The notes: a model not told the origin generated them from the letters alone. 64,000 nt of DNA from Prinsepia uniflora (GCA_032719365.1 CM064876.1:56167864-56231863), one strand, 5' to 3'; counted from the stretch's first letter, positions 21,003 through 34,144 are shown. Translations and numbers: made by a program.

Positions 21003-22177
21003 AGCATGTCCATGACTCTAATTGTCAACAATCACACTTGTACAACCCAAGGTTACAGGTTCGGCCAAATGCAGAGACCCAAGATTCCAAACACCCAATC
21101 CTAAATGGAGTACGATGTCGATCTAAATCGTCATTTAGATATTCAAGATGCAGATTGGGTATTTCAGATTTCAAATTCAGGAAGGAAATTTTATCGATGT
21201 TGGAAAAGAGATGGAAGTCGATGTTGGGTATTTCAGATTTCAGATTCAGGTTGGGTATTGAATTATTGATGTTGGAAAAGAGATGGAAGTCGATGAAGGA
21301 ACACACAAAATAATAGTTGATATATTTACCGTTCAATTAAGTTTTTTCTTATTATTACTCAGATTAATGATTAATTTATATATATGAGGTATTAGCTTAA
21401 CCAATTACAAGTTCATCAGCTGAAAGAAATTGGAGTACATATTCATTCATTCACAGTGTCAAGAGAAACAGGTTGAATTTTGAAAGAGCTGATAAATTGG
21501 TGTATATTCATTCCAATATTTGTCTCTTGTCACGTTTCACTGAAAGCTACAAAGAAGGACCTTATAAAAAATGGGATGTTAAACCAGAATCAACAACTAT
21601 AAACGATTCTGTTGAGAGATTGGAAGATTTGCGATGGAGGAATTTAGATAATCCTTCTCATAATACTTCTACAAGATCTAATGAGGGCTAGTCATAAATA
21701 ATAAGCAATACATGGTGTATGGTACTCTTTTTCCTTAAATTGGGTTGAGAACCCCAAGAAGGTTTTGATGAGGCCATTTTAAACACCTTTTTTAATTTTC
21801 TCAAAAGAATAAAAAGAAAAAAATTTGTTAGTTTGTTTTGTAGTTTTGTTAGTTTATTATTTTGTTATGAATTTTATTTGGAAATTTGTTATTTTTAAAT
21901 GGAATTTTTTTTGGAATTTGTTAGAGATTTTTTATTTATATTATCTTTTATTTTTAAATATGATGACCAAAAAAGTTAAATAAAGTAACTATTAAATTTA
22001 TATTAACTAAATTTTGAGCGTTCCACAATACGAACCGAAAAAAATAAACAAACGACTTGCGACCCAAAAATCCGTATCGATTATGTATACCCTAACGTAC
22101 CAGAATCCATTTACTCTATCATCCCGTATCCAATCTCATTTTTCATACTGAATGAATCCGTGAACCGGGTAACATTG
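21003..22177. mobile_element. DNA inserted into the LINE, containing the hAT exon
   Basis: LINE similarity is interrupted here. The block holds a roughly 60-bp duplicated motif near 21160-21300 (TTGGAAAAGAGATGGAAGTC twice), the hAT exon, and an AT-rich 3' half. Terminal inverted repeats and an 8-bp target duplication were not found by eye, so hAT-mediated insertion is only inferred. Confidence 0.45.
21411..21691 (+). pseudogene. hAT transposase C-terminal dimerisation exon
   Basis: The plus strand reads SSAERNWSTYSFIHSVKRNR and continues in frame with LNFERADKLVYIHSNICLLS to a stop after STRSNEG at 21691. This is the hAT-family dimerisation signature (SSxAERNWS followed by KRNRL and the KLVYxHSN block). 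The exon seems to start after a splice-acceptor-like ATTACAAG at about 21411. No upstream exons were recognised, so this is probably an orphan end of a hAT element or hAT-derived gene lodged inside the LINE. Confidence 0.65.
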
Positions 22178-22945
22178 CTACAACCCTTCTACAACCCTTC
22201 TGAGCCAACCAGGAATCCTCCAATCTGAATCACTTCTCTCAAGGACAATCAACATGTCCCACTGTACCAAAAGTGGTGCATGATCAGATGTGTAAAAGTC
22301 TAAATGGGACAATTCATGACTTGGAAATAACCCCATCCATTCAAGGTTCACCAAGCCCCTGTCAAGTCGAACTTTAATGCCCACAACCCTTGTTGCAAAC
22401 CAAGTAAATTTGTTGCCAGAATAGCCCATGTCTACATGATTACAATTTGAAACTTCATTTCGAAATTCAAGTATCTGCCTATAAGCTCTCATGTGCCATC
22501 CCTCATATTCATCATGGCTCAAAACTTCATTAAAATACCCCAGGCACAACCGGTAGGGAGGATGAGGAACTCAGCTTCCGTAGTAAATCCCAGGATAGAT
22601 GCCGATCGACAGCGACATGATGCCCATAAAAACCTGTAATTCTCCAATGGAATTCATCACCAACGTCCCCCACAACCAGATCAATATGGTTACGTGAGTA
22701 TGTTTGCAAGTGCAAATCAATGTCTTTCAACCACATAATATTGAGGCCACCTGACGACCCCACACTTGGAACTGAAAAAATGGAATCAAAACCTAACTCT
22801 AAACTTTTTCGGTGCATAAAATCGACTGAACTTTTTGTTTCATATAGGAATAAAATAGAGGGCTTGTGACGTTTCCTAAACGCCGCAAAGCATTAATTGC
22901 CCGTGAGTTGCCCAACCCACGACAGTTCCAACTTATGCAACTCAT
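22178..22945 (-). pseudogene. LINE endonuclease domain (APE type)
   Basis: ATG at 22945 begins MSCISWNCRGLGNSRAINAL, the usual start of plant L1-like ORF2. Later motifs are SSGGLNIMWLKD, WRITGFYGHH, YFNEVLSHDEYEG (the family has GDFNE), KVRLDRGLVN and FYTSDHAPLLVQW, which contains the SDH catalytic triplet. There are frameshifts near 22810 and 22540, and G-D of the GDFNE motif is damaged (LGYFNE). The domain cleaves target DNA to prime reverse transcription. It ends at a stop after RRVVEGL, next to the inserted DNA. Confidence 0.75.
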
Positions 22946-23726
22946 TGTGGTGGGTGGGGCTGGGACGTGTCCATACAATAAGCTTCATCTCTGCTTCCCC
23001 TTTTACCTGGGCACTTTTTGGACAAATTGTGAGGACTGCTACGTAGGCCTCAAACTTCTGAGATCGTACACAGACAGTATGCATAAATCAGAGATCAAAT
23101 AGGTTTGATGCAGGTAGTCTAGAATCTTCTTTTGTTTCCCTTCCTTATCTCTCCACGGACTTACCCTCATGTTATATATATACATATTAGTTAGTGTGTG
23201 TGTGTGTGTGTGCGCGCGCGCGCTTCAGGGGTAGGAGAACCGAAAGGAAAAATAAAGCAAGGAGGAAAGAAACATCCAAGGAGAGAGGGAAAGAAAAAGA
23301 AGAAGAACTAGTGGAAAACCATTAAGGAGATAAGGAAAAACAATGAAGAAAATGAAGAAGCCGTAAGTTCTTAATTCGGATTTTAAATCTAGGCTTGGCG
23401 GAAACAGGTATTATGATACCTTTCTGGAGTTCCTACGATTGATTAGAGTTAGAAACCAGGAAGTTTGGACGCGAGAAATTGCCAGGATGATGTTTGAACT
23501 TTGGAGGATTAACCAGCCAATTCAGCGAAAAAATTCCTCATTCGGACACAATAGAGCTCTTCCTTATGTTGAGTAGATGGAAATCGACTATTAGAACAAA
23601 AGAAATGGACGTCAAATGGCTAAGTTCTAGCTGGATTAGAAACGCGGGTTGGGACCCACGTTGTCGGAATTGGGTCAACCCAATTCCAAGGTTGAAGATG
23701 ACCTGTGACATGCGCATGGCCACCAC
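22946..23726 (+). other. Unassigned flank with possible LTR remnant
   Basis: No gene is recognised. Positions about 23140-23400 resemble the start of the transcribed part of the LTR at 23727 (a TATATA-rich start, then a GTGTGTGTT run and A/G-rich leader), suggesting a decayed relative. A (GT)n(GC)n microsatellite lies at 23194-23223. Confidence 0.35.
23194..23223. repeat. (GT)n(GC)n compound microsatellite
   Basis: Nine GT units run straight into six GC units. Alternating purine-pyrimidine DNA of this kind is prone to Z-DNA. Confidence 0.9.
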
Positions 23727-24514
23727 TGTAACGACCCGAACGGTCAAAGAAAATCAAATTTGTAAAATTGGGAAAATGACAATTTTGCCCTTATTAAGTC
23801 AAATAGTTGAATTTTTTATATGTACAACTTTTGGGTATTTTGAGAGTACCGTTATGTACATCTCGGAATCCTAAGTCCATAGATAGGTAACATGCTAAAA
23901 TAGGAGGTTGGATATGGTAGTTATGGGTCGAAAACAGATCAAGGACAATATGATAATTTTGGCACAAGGGTAAATTGGTCATTTTGCACATGGGATATTT
24001 TAAGGAGTGCCAATTTTCCATGGAATATTTTGAGGAGTGCCAAATTTCCACGGGTTTGAGGAGTGCCAAGTGTCCAGAAGCATCTGGATCTCTCCCTCCC
24101 TCCTTTCTTCACCGACTTCCCATGTTTATATATGTGAGTGTGTGTTAGATGGGGGTTCAACGAGTTTGCTCCAAATGGAAGAAAAAATGCCAACCGAAAA
24201 AGAAAACAAGTAGTTGAGGAAGAAGTGGCAAGAAGGTTAAAGAATATGAGAGGGGGAAGAAAGCCTGAGAAGAGGGGAAGCTTGTGGTGATATTGGGAGG
24301 GTGAGAAACCCTCAAAACTGAAGGCCTGAAATCAACCTGTGAAGTTGTGAAAGTTCCACCATCGAGGTTTTAGTAGGGAAACGTGAAACCAAGCTTCCTA
24401 AAAAGCTTATACACTTCCAAACGACTCGAAAGAGAGGTTAACACGATCATTTGGGTGCTGTTATGACCCAGGAAGGGATGTCGATGGTGGCCATCCATGA
24501 TTGAATTGAAAATG

Positions 24515-26754
24515 TGAGTAACACCCCAGATGTTTGAAAAATGTGAGTAATGAATATTTTGTCCCTAAAAGTCAAAATGTTGACTTTTGACCGAAGTCAA
24601 AGGGTAGACTTTTTTTTATCAAGGCCTCTTTTTGATGATCCGAGAAAACCATTATGAAAGTCTCGACCTCCTGAATACATAGACAGGTAGCATACAAAAA
24701 TTGGAGGTTAGATGAATTCATTACAGATCTGAAAAGATGAAGGGTATTTTGGTAATTTTGGTTTTAAGGCTAATTTGGTAATTTTACATGAGATTAATTA
24801 GATTTTGACAAGTGTCGAAGTCTAGAGAGACCTGAAATTCTTTCCACTCACTCACCATTTTATGTATGCAAGTGTGGAGTGTGATGCATGAATTCGAGAA
24901 GGCTTGGTCAAAAAACTGTTGGTCGTGAGGGAAAAACCAGAAAATGAATGGGAGTGGTTCAGGGGAAGAGAGGAAAAGAATAAAATAGAAATAGAAAGGA
25001 AGGAAATAAGAAAAAATAAAGGAGGGGACATGCTAGAACCCAGAACCCGCGAGGTTATTAATGACCCAATTTGGATGCAGGATGTTTTAGGGGTATTGGC
25101 TCGAAACCATGGAGTCTGATAAGTTAGTTAAGCTCCTGGGTCCATGTTAAGTCAGAAAGGTCGAGTTTTGGGTGAGGAGAGGCTCGACGATAGCCTCTGG
25201 AATTTTGACCGAATTGCACATGTGTGATCTTCTAACTTCTGACTCAATATTTCCTCTTTTGAGATTACATATATCTGTTTATGTGATTGAGAAGGTTTGA
25301 ATTGATGAAGAACATGAAGGGAATAGACGTAAGAATAAGGAATTACAACTCGGTCAGGTCGCAGAGTCAGCCGACCCGGTTTGCACACATGCGAGAGGTT
25401 GTAGAAAACCTCTTCGCAGATGCTTGAGGCCCAAGCGCAGAGGCTGTCCTCAGCACCTGACGGTGCGTGTGGGCATGTCGGCCAGAATTGGGGGACACGA
25501 TCAACACAAAAAAAATTGTCAGCATGAAATTATGTGTTTAATGATCCAACATTTGCATTAATTGGATATCATATGAGGAAGTTATGCTCATTTAAAGTTT
25601 CTGGATTTTATGTGAATATCCATAATCATTTCTAAAGTTAGGGAATGATTAAGGGTTTTACTATCTACTTACCTTAACTATGATTAATCTGAATATGATG
25701 AATTGTCTGGATAACTGTGGGGAGCAAGATGAATAAAGGTATTGGAGTTATGTCAATTAAGTTATGATTAGGAATGCTTGATTATATTTATGAAGAAATC
25801 AAGCTATTTTACTATTAATTGGGACATGAGGAATATATATATATATATGTGTATGTTTAATGAAATATTGTTACTATGTGATGATTAGGGTAAGATAAAT
25901 TAAGATGAGATCATTTATGCTATGATTATGATACTCTAAGATGAAATGAAAGTGTGAAAAGAAAGAATTACATAAAATACAATCTTTTTGAATTTGAATA
26001 TTTTAAGAATGATTAAGGTGAAGTCCTAAGGACCACGGTTATTGATCGTGAATTAAGTGTGTATATGAAGTAAGATCATGTGGTACGTTTTGGTGTTATT
26101 TACTTGATTTGACAAAGATCATTATCCATGTTTACAAATGTTTATTAAGGAGAACTTGTGTATGTATTCTTATTGTGGAGAATTTGATTAAAGCAACACC
26201 TTGAGGAAGTGACAATGAAGACTTATGGTTTTATAAGAATAGTTTTATTGGAATTAAATAGCTATTGGGAGTATGATATACGTTTATTTATAATTAATTT
26301 ATGATTTATGTGTATTTGATAGTAATAGTAAATCTTTCCTAATTATTGAAAGATTATGATGGATGTAAAACATGTGGAGGTTGGTGAGCACTTATGTAAA
26401 TTGATGTTAAGCTATTATTTAGTTAAGTTATACTTGGCATGTATAATTACAATATTAGTAGGGTATTTGATTAAGGGAGCAATGATAATATTCGAGAGTT
26501 GATAAATTGTTTGGTTATATAATTAAGTTTATAAGATGTGACAAAAGTAAGATCAATTAATCAAATTTGTAATTCCATAACTTGTTGGGGTTAGTGGGTT
26601 GGATGTGGGCTGTAATCCCGCAAGGACGGATTAGGTTCTGTTAACTAAATAAATTGGGCTCGGTTAAAGTTAGTTATTTCCCTTGACTGACTCAAACTAT
26701 CAGATGGGAGCAGGACCGGTTCAATTTTTATGTTATTTTGGACGGGTCTTGTCA
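24515..26754 (+). repeat. Solo LTR nested in the 5' LTR
   Basis: Absent from the equivalent place in the 3' LTR (about 45355-45390). The insert starts TGAGTAACACCCCAG and ends GGGTCTTGTCA, with AATGT at both edges (24511-24515 and 26754-26758). The terminal base overlaps, so the exact ends are uncertain by 1-2 bp. It contains only AT-rich non-coding sequence and no internal domain. Confidence 0.6.
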
Positions 26755-27681
26755 ATGTAGATCCCTTCCTGAACTAGTGTAGAGGATATTGAATGAAACA
26801 GAACTGAAAAAACTTGAGAAATGAAGGTTTTATGGTGGGGTCAGGCGACCCGAAAACCAGTAAAACAGGCAAGCGTATGATAATAGTGTTTGCGTGTGAG
26901 GCCATGCGCAAGGACTTTCCTTGACTCTTGTAGGTGCGTGCGTCACTTTTTTCGAAAATGGTCAACATGAAAGTACATGTTCTCGGTGATACGAGTTCAA
27001 CGGTACATTTTTCGAAGCGATCAGATATCGTCTCGAGACACTTTTGACTGTCCAAATGTTTAGAGTTCGTTTTAAAATTCTAGAAAATTATGATATTAAA
27101 GTATGAGTTATTTGGGATGCTTAGTGACCCTTAATGCGAATTATGACAAGTGGGAGAGGTTTCGGGAATTACAAAAAAACGTGCAAGTCGGTATCAGACT
27201 GCATGGATCGAGTGTGAGTGGTCCCTTTCTTTCTTAAACTTAATATGCATGCATATTTAATTGCTTTAAATGGTTTTCTATGTGATTTTGATGATATTTA
27301 AATGATTGGGATTTTATATGAATTTTGATGATTTTATGGATTGTTTAAATGGCACATTTTACGAGGTTTGTGCTCGAGTTGTGTTTTGGGCTTAGGCCTA
27401 GGGTTTTGAAGTGTGGTTTTGGTTGGAAATGCTTTATTCGTGTAATAAAATGTGTTTCTCGATAATGGTGATTTATGGATGATTTTACGATAATTATTTA
27501 CGTACGTTTTACAAGAAACTTGCTTAAATTGTGTTCTAGATTTATTTTGGATCATAGATGTGGTTCTGAAATTGATATGAATTATAAGAGTTTGTTTTCT
27601 TGGTATTTGAGATATGATTCTAGATATATATTCGGATTGTGTGTTATGGAAACCCTCCTCGGGATACCATGTTGGTTGGGC

Positions 27682-27966
27682 AGTCTTGGACGTCGAGGTA
27701 ATGCTCCGTATTCTCGAGACTAGCATTGTGATGGGACAGTCTCAGACATAGAGGTAATGCTCCATATTCGCGAGACTGGTACTGTGATGGGTAGTCTCGA
27801 ATGTCGAGGTAATGCTCCGTATTTCCGAGACTATGAACAGTCTCAGACATCGAGGTAAAAATCCGTATTTCTAAGGCTGAGACCGCGACTTAAACATCGA
27901 GTTGGGCTACGTATTCCTGAGCCGGTCCACACTCGGACGTCGAGCTAGGCGTCGTATTTCCAAGTG
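27682..27966 (+). other. Tandem hairpin array with conserved ACGTCGAG loop start
   Basis: Five repeats of 40-45 bp each have a stem around a loop beginning with A(C/T)GTCGAG and containing TCCGTATT: 27682-27721, 27737-27778, 27792-27833, a degenerate one near 27838-27880, and 27930-27966. The third has a perfect stem TAGTCTCG/CGAGACTA. Stems in related LTRs differ by paired changes (for example AATCTTA/TGAGATT at 46426-46465). Confidence 0.55.
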
Positions 27967-28470
27967 ATTTAGCTTACCGGTAATGCAGTTGTGAAATGCT
28001 GATTTGGCTTGCATGCATCGAGGATGGATTGTGTGCATATGGTGGTGATCATGGTTTCTGATATAGTTTTATGCGGACTTGTTTCCTGGTATTTGCTGGA
28101 TTTCTTATACTGCACGTATTTTAAGATTTCGTGTTTTATTGCCTATTTTTTGGATTTTATGAAATTCTGTTTATGCATGCATATCTTTTCTAAAACGGAG
28201 GGTAATGATTATGTTTTACGACTGTGTTTCGAATTTTTTTTTATTATTCTTTTTAGGTCCACTCACACATTTTTCTTGGTTTTGAAACCCTCCAAGTCTG
28301 TTGCACGAGAACTAAGGCTATTAAGGTGGCGGTGGCATGAGCTTTCAGAATACGAGTATCCCTTGTCTGACAAGGTTTGAGGATAAGTTTGGTACGTTGG
28401 TATACTTATCAGACAGGATAAGGGCCCGGGTATGGTTTAGGACATGTTTCCGGGTCAAGTCTTGTCAACT

Positions 28471-28483
28471 TGGTATCACAGTC
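28471..28483 (+). other. Primer binding site (tRNA-iMet type, variant)
   Basis: TGGTATCACAGTC lies three bases after the LTR end. It matches the plant initiator-methionine primer site TGGTATCAGAGC except near its 3' end. Confidence 0.65.
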
Positions 28484-28992
28484 AGGTTTGAGTTAAGCTT
28501 GCAATTCTCATAGCTCTGAGATGTGAGCCTCGTGCACGGCATGGAAAATGAGATGAGCATAAGAGCCCATGAATAATTGTTGAGATGGATGTGGATTTTT
28601 ATTATTAGTTGAATAGTAAGAAATTGACGTGGGTCCCAATATGAAGTGAGCTTACTAGTGTAAGTCAGTATATTTGTCATTATGTTAGACTCAGATGAGA
28701 TTAACGAATAAGTGTCTGAACATTAACGTGATGAAAGGCCTTTTGTGGGATCCGACGCTTGTAATAATATTTTGGTTAATGATTTCATGCATAAGTATGG
28801 ATTTGGACTGTAAATACTGAATTGGGACTCCAATAGGAGACATGATGGTTAAATTAGGATTGGATATAAGTCGAGATGTTGGTATAAGACTCGAGAAGAG
28901 TAGGTAGGTGGAAGTTGTGTAATAACTTAAATGTTATAAATTGGGTTCGGTTGGAACTCAAGGTACCGTTAGAAGCTCGGTAATTCCTTTTG

Positions 28993-29922
28993 TGAGCATA
29001 TAAGGAAAGATGAGTATGAAACTCAAGTAGTTAATGAGATAAGATAAATATCCCCTATCTTAGGTAGGTGACCTGTTTGAGGAATTATTACTTTAGTTTG
29101 GAAATTGAACTCTGAACCGAATGCCACAAGATTGGCTAAGGAAGTGACCCTTTTGCTGAGAGTTATCAATAGTGTTGTTTGGTTAAGCGTTAATTTAGCA
29201 ATGATTATGAAATCACAAAAGTATGTACTGCTAGTTGATTGAACTAAAATGGATCCAAAGAAAAATTGAGGTGGTGATCCATTAGGAGTAATGAAAGTTA
29301 GAAGGTTTAGAGATTGTGAGCATATAAATAAAGATGAGTATGAAACTCAGGTAGTTAATGAGATAAGATAAATACCCTCCTTTCTTGGGTAAGTGACCTG
29401 TTTGAGGAGTTATTACTTTAGTTTGGAAATCGAACTATGAACCGAATGCCACAAGATTGGCTAAAGAGGTGACCCTTTTGCTAAGAGTTATCAGTAGTTT
29501 GGTTAAGTGTTATTTTAGCAATGATTATGAAATCACAAAAGTATGTACTGTCAGTTGATGGAACTAAAATGGATCCGAAGCAAAATTGAGGTGGTGATCC
29601 ATTAGGAGTAATGAAAGTTAGAAGGTTTAGAGATTGTGAGCATATAAGTAAAGATGAGTATGAAACTCAAGTAGTTAATGAGATAAGATAAATACCTCAT
29701 GTCTTGGGTAGGTGACTTGTTCAAGGAATTATTACTTTAGTTTGGAAATTGAACTATGAACCGAGTGCCACAAGATTGGCTAAGGAGGTGACCCTTTTGC
29801 TAAGAGTTATCAGTAGTATTGTTTGGTTAAGCGTTATTTTAGCAATGATTATGAAATCACAAAAGTATGTACTGCCAGTTCATGGAACTAAAATGGATCC
29901 AAAGAAAAAATGAGGTGGTGAT
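28993..29922 (+). repeat. Tandem repeat of about 320 bp, cut by a solo LTR
   Basis: GGATCC followed by (A/G)AAG starts units at 29251, 29571 and 29895, a period of 320-324 bp. An earlier partial unit starts near 28993. The fourth unit is interrupted at 29922 by the solo LTR and resumes at 32996 for about 40 bp. The units have no coding potential. Confidence 0.8.
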
Positions 29923-32900
29923 TGTCAGGGCCCACCCCTAATCCCCCAGGATTAAGGACTAAACCCTGCTCCCGTCTGACAACCCCAAAATCGAAAGACC
30001 GAAACATCCTCACGAAAACTACAAATTACATTGTCAAACGCGGGAGAATTTAAAACACAACAAGTCAACCGTTATACAGAGCATAGTACCAACTAAGGAA
30101 AACAAGTCGATATACAGAATATATGCACAACGGAAAACTTAAATCACTCCGGGGTCGCTCTTGAGTATTCTATGCCTCCGACGATGCCTCAACGTCAACT
30201 CCCGCGCTAGCTCCACGACCTGGAGGGCAGTTAAAACCAGAAAAGTGTGAGTGGGCCAAAAGAATAAAAGTTTCAAAAACCATTTTATAACAAAACAGGG
30301 TTTTAGCCCTCCGTTTTGAAAACATACATGCATAACCCATTAGCTGAAAACAGTTATAAAAATCACGTCATACGCATCATAAAACCGTATCATAAAATAG
30401 AAATACCAAGCAATCATTATCCGATCAAACCTGCTGGACCTATCCGAGTCTTTAAACTCCCGAGTCTTTAAACTCAATCCAGGCTTCAATAATCCGAGTC
30501 TTTAAACTCCGAGTCTTTAAACTCAACAGGCCTAAGGGAAATATCAAGATATCCGAGTCTTTAATCTCCCGAGTCTTTAAACTCAATCCGGGTCTTTAAA
30601 CCCAATCCGGGCCCGTCCCCCATCAAACATAATATCCGGGTCTTTAAACCCAATATCCAGATCCAGCAAATTCAATCCAAAACCATTTGAAAACCTTTTC
30701 TAAATCGATATCCAAACCCGAATCCGAAATCACTGGTCTAACGCCATTCTGGCATCCAGAACCGTCATTCCGAACCCAAATCCGGAAATCCACTTTTCAA
30801 CTTTAAAACCAAATTCCGCTTTCCGAAATCCGATTCTAAAACCGAAAACCTGGATCATCGAAATCATATTCCAAAATCCCTTTATAATCATTGCAAACCA
30901 TTTATCATTTGAAATCCCAAAACCATAGCATCCCAAGCAGAAATCAAGCATTTCTCGTAAAACGTGCCAAAACCTGTACTTTCTCGAAAAACGTGCCAAA
31001 ACCTGTACTTTCTCGAAAAACGTGCAATTAAGTAAAACAGTTATAGCATATTCAAATAACCATGAAATCACATATAAAACCATAAAACAAGTAATTAAAA
31101 GCAGTTATGCATGCTCAGTTATAGAGAAGGGGTCCACTCACAGTTAACGGCATGTCACTTGCGCCCCGTACGTTCCGTACGTTCCTCGACCTCCTCGAGG
31201 ATTCCCGATCCTATCAACAGTCACCAAAACACGTCACTAACACGTCCACTAAGGTCCTCCTAATTTTCCCCAATTTCCCCGAACTTCAAACGTTAGTAAA
31301 ACAAAACCCTAGAACTTTGATCCCGCGGAACTAACTCCAATCGACGTCCGATTTGCCCGAAACCTATCTCAAAAGATTCGTTTCAACTTCTAGACCAAAA
31401 ACCTAGTTGACAGTTTCCCCAGAAACCGCCGCACGCGCCTCCATACGCCGCCCAAAGTGGCTGCGCGTGGGCCTCACGCGCCTGCACAGTCATTGTTCAT
31501 CTTCAACCTCTCGACCTGTGCACTGTTCCGGACCGGCGTGGCCAGTTCTCCGCCGTCCATCCACCATTTTCTTCCCTCTTTCCACCATTCTCTTCGTCCT
31601 CAACCCAGCAATCTATTCCCCTCAACCAATCACGACGACACGGCCTCTAACCCGTCGTCCCTAGCTTGAACCCTTAACCTCCCAAAACTCTGTTCTTCCT
31701 CCCGGCCACCCGTACATTCCCCCATCCTCAAATTGTTTCCCTAAGTTCAAAGACAACTCATTGGACTCCTGAAAACCCCTAAAACAGTTCGACTCAACCT
31801 CAAAACCCACGACTTTAAGTTTGAACCCAAACTGAAAAACAGAGAACACAATAAACTCACCGTCGTTCTGGCCTCCGCCGTGCAATCCCCCGTCACGGCT
31901 GCACAACCAGCAGCGTCCTAGGACCCTACTGAGTCCACTAGACCTCACCAGACTCCTCGACTCAGCCCCAAAAGCCACGATTCTCGATTTGAACTTCACG
32001 GGAAAAACAGAGCAAACAAGGGAATTAGAGAAATTACCTGTGCTCAGGCCGCCGCCGTGAGCTCCACCGTGGCTATGCGACCCCTCTAAGCCTCCTCCGT
32101 CTTCTGGACACCACCACCAGCCTTGATTGATCGATTACACATCAACACCACCACCAAACTCCCTCGACACTTCTCTGTGTTTTCCCAAAACCTCACCTCA
32201 TTCTCACACCAGTTTCCTCCCATGAAACCCTCACTCAAACTCACTCATCAGGTCTCACTTAATCTCTACTCTCACTCACCAAAACACAGCACCTCACACC
32301 GCCCTTCACCTGATCGATTCCCCTCTCAAACCTCACTCTGTTTCTCTCTTCTTTGAACACAGCTGCACACACCGCACAATTTTAAAACACACACACCGTG
32401 CACTCCCTAGAAGCCACTACACACACTGCACGTGTCACCATCCCAAGGGCCAAACCAAAATATCCCAATCAGCCCTGCACACTTGTCCTCATCCACTTGC
32501 ACAAATCCCAATGCACCAAAAGACCAAAATGCCCCTACTTATGAGTTAAAATTACCGTTTTACCCTTGCCGTTCTAGACCTGTATCTCACCCGTCCAATG
32601 TCCGATGAACACGTGCCACCTGTCGTTGAACTCAGGACGACGAGATCTACCTAACAGTCCTCGGTCTACGTAAAACTGACAAGTCTAGCAAAAAGTCAAC
32701 TTTTCCCCCTCTTTTAACCAACTTACGGTAATACCCTCAACCTTCCGAACATCATAACTTCCTCCTCGAATGTCGGAATTGGGCGTGCCACCTGTCTACA
32801 GACTCGTGACGTCCCAAACTACGTCACAGTCATCGGTCAATACCCAATTGACCACCCGAACTTAAGGTCAACATTTTGCCCAGACCAGGGGCAAAATCGT

Positions 32901-32995
32901 CATTCTACGCTAACGGCCCAACTAAACACCGATTAGGCTCACTAATCTGTTACTAATCACTTTACTAATCCCGGCTCTCGGGACGGGTCATTACA
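29923..32995 (-). repeat. Solo LTR on the minus strand (TSD GTGAT)
   Basis: On the minus strand it starts TGTAATGACCCGTCCCGAG and ends GGGCCCTGACA. The flanks 29918-29922 and 32996-33000 are both GTGAT. It is 3073 bp with no internal domain. Positions 30438-30660 hold TTTAAA-centred hairpin repeats. ORFs of up to 117 codons are chance frames. It is related to the solo LTR at 51952-54839. Confidence 0.85.
30438..30660 (-). other. TTTAAA-centred palindrome repeats in the solo LTR
   Basis: Seven or so copies of GAGTCTTTAAACTC and two or more of GGGTCTTTAAACCC occur in tandem, often with CCGAGTC spacers. The outer arms change together (GAGT/ACTC to GGGT/ACCC), keeping the palindrome. Confidence 0.65.
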
Positions 32996-34144
32996 GTGAT
33001 CCATTAGGAGTAATGAAAGTTAGAAGGTTTAGAGATTAGATGGACACTACCAAACGTTAAGTATGATTGTAGTTTGGTGATCTGTGGTCATGGAATATGC
33101 AATGAGAGTTTGGATCTGGGGTAAGTTGAAGGAAATGATTCCCCATAAATCAAGTGGTTCATGGATCGAATGTGGGGTGACAAAAGAAGTCATGTTGTAC
33201 TTAAAGGTTGAGTACATCATTACACGTGTTATGTTGACTAGAGTGTGAAATTTTTTGAGGCGGACCATAAGGTGGGCATTTAGAGTTCTTGACATTACGG
33301 GTCATAAAGATTGTTTAAAAAAGGTCGAAAGCTTGAGATGATAAAGATGGGTTAGAACTAGTTAGTAAAAGTGACTTATAAGTTAGTTTAAGGGAAAATT
33401 TTCATATAGATTAGTAGGTGAACAGGGATTGAGAAGATAGGGAGATGTTCTGAGAGAGTGCGGGAATGTTTAGGAAAGTTTTATATGTTAGCATAGCTAT
33501 TTCCCCCTCAGACAAACACTGAGTTTAAAGGAATGTCCAGATTCGAGAAAACGTGATATATGTGTTATGTGAGTTAGTAGATGTGAAATGGGGAAGGATA
33601 AACAGTGGAGGGGAGTTGTAGGAGCTATATGTTTTAATTTAAGTGTTTGGTTATGAGCATGGAATCAAGGAAATAGGTGCTTTAGCACCTTCTAAAGGAC
33701 TTGTGTTCAAATGAAATAGTGAATGGTAACGATAATACCTTATGCTTGGAAATTTGATAGCATTATGGAATGGGATATGAGATTGAGAATTATTGAAAGA
33801 AGCCGAAAAATGAAATGATGAGTACCAACGTAGTGATGAGCAAGAATTCGGAAGTAATGTACATTATGGGTACAAACTCAAGTTTTAGTTATGCTTGTGG
33901 TGGTATTAAGTGTTGCATGAACATTACACCTTGTGGACATAGCTTGTAAGTAGTCTTGGCGAATTGGTAATGCCTTGACTTGAAAAGTAAGTCAAGAGCT
34001 GTGCCCAGTTATTAAGCTCAAGTGATCCACTATTTAGGAAAATATGTTTCCTTTGACAATTAAAGGAAACAATGTTCCTAAATAGTTGATGTTCGAGATA
34101 TTAGCTTGCATATAGTGCTAATGTGTAATTTCACAGACACTTGA
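32996..34144 (+). mobile_element. Non-coding interior of the host element
   Basis: It begins with the resumed 320-bp repeat and is otherwise AT-rich, without a recognised protein. The last five bases (34140-34144) are the CTTGA target duplication. Confidence 0.5.
34140..34144. other. Target site duplication CTTGA (left)
   Basis: CTTGA directly precedes the 5' LTR and recurs at 43770-43774. Confidence 0.85.

Larger units (their letters stand above)
17919..22945 (-). mobile_element. L1-like plant LINE, ORF2 relic, split by a 1.2-kb insertion
   Basis: On the minus strand the domains run in the normal order: endonuclease (22945-22178), reverse transcriptase (20993-about 18960), zinc-binding RVT region (about 18720-18470) and RNase H (18468-17919). 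The order and orientation argue for one element. Between 22177 and about 21005 LINE similarity stops and other DNA, including a hAT exon, takes over, with some LINE sequence apparently lost. Several stops and frameshifts make it non-functional. The 3' tail and target duplications were not found. Confidence 0.75.
23727..28467 (+). repeat. 5' LTR of the host element, interrupted by a solo LTR
   Basis: It starts TGTAACGACCCG and ends CTTGTCA just before the primer site. Comparison with 44588-46936 shows that 24515-26754 is extra. Without it the LTR is about 2.5 kb. The transcribed part holds the hairpin array at 27682-27966. Confidence 0.7.
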
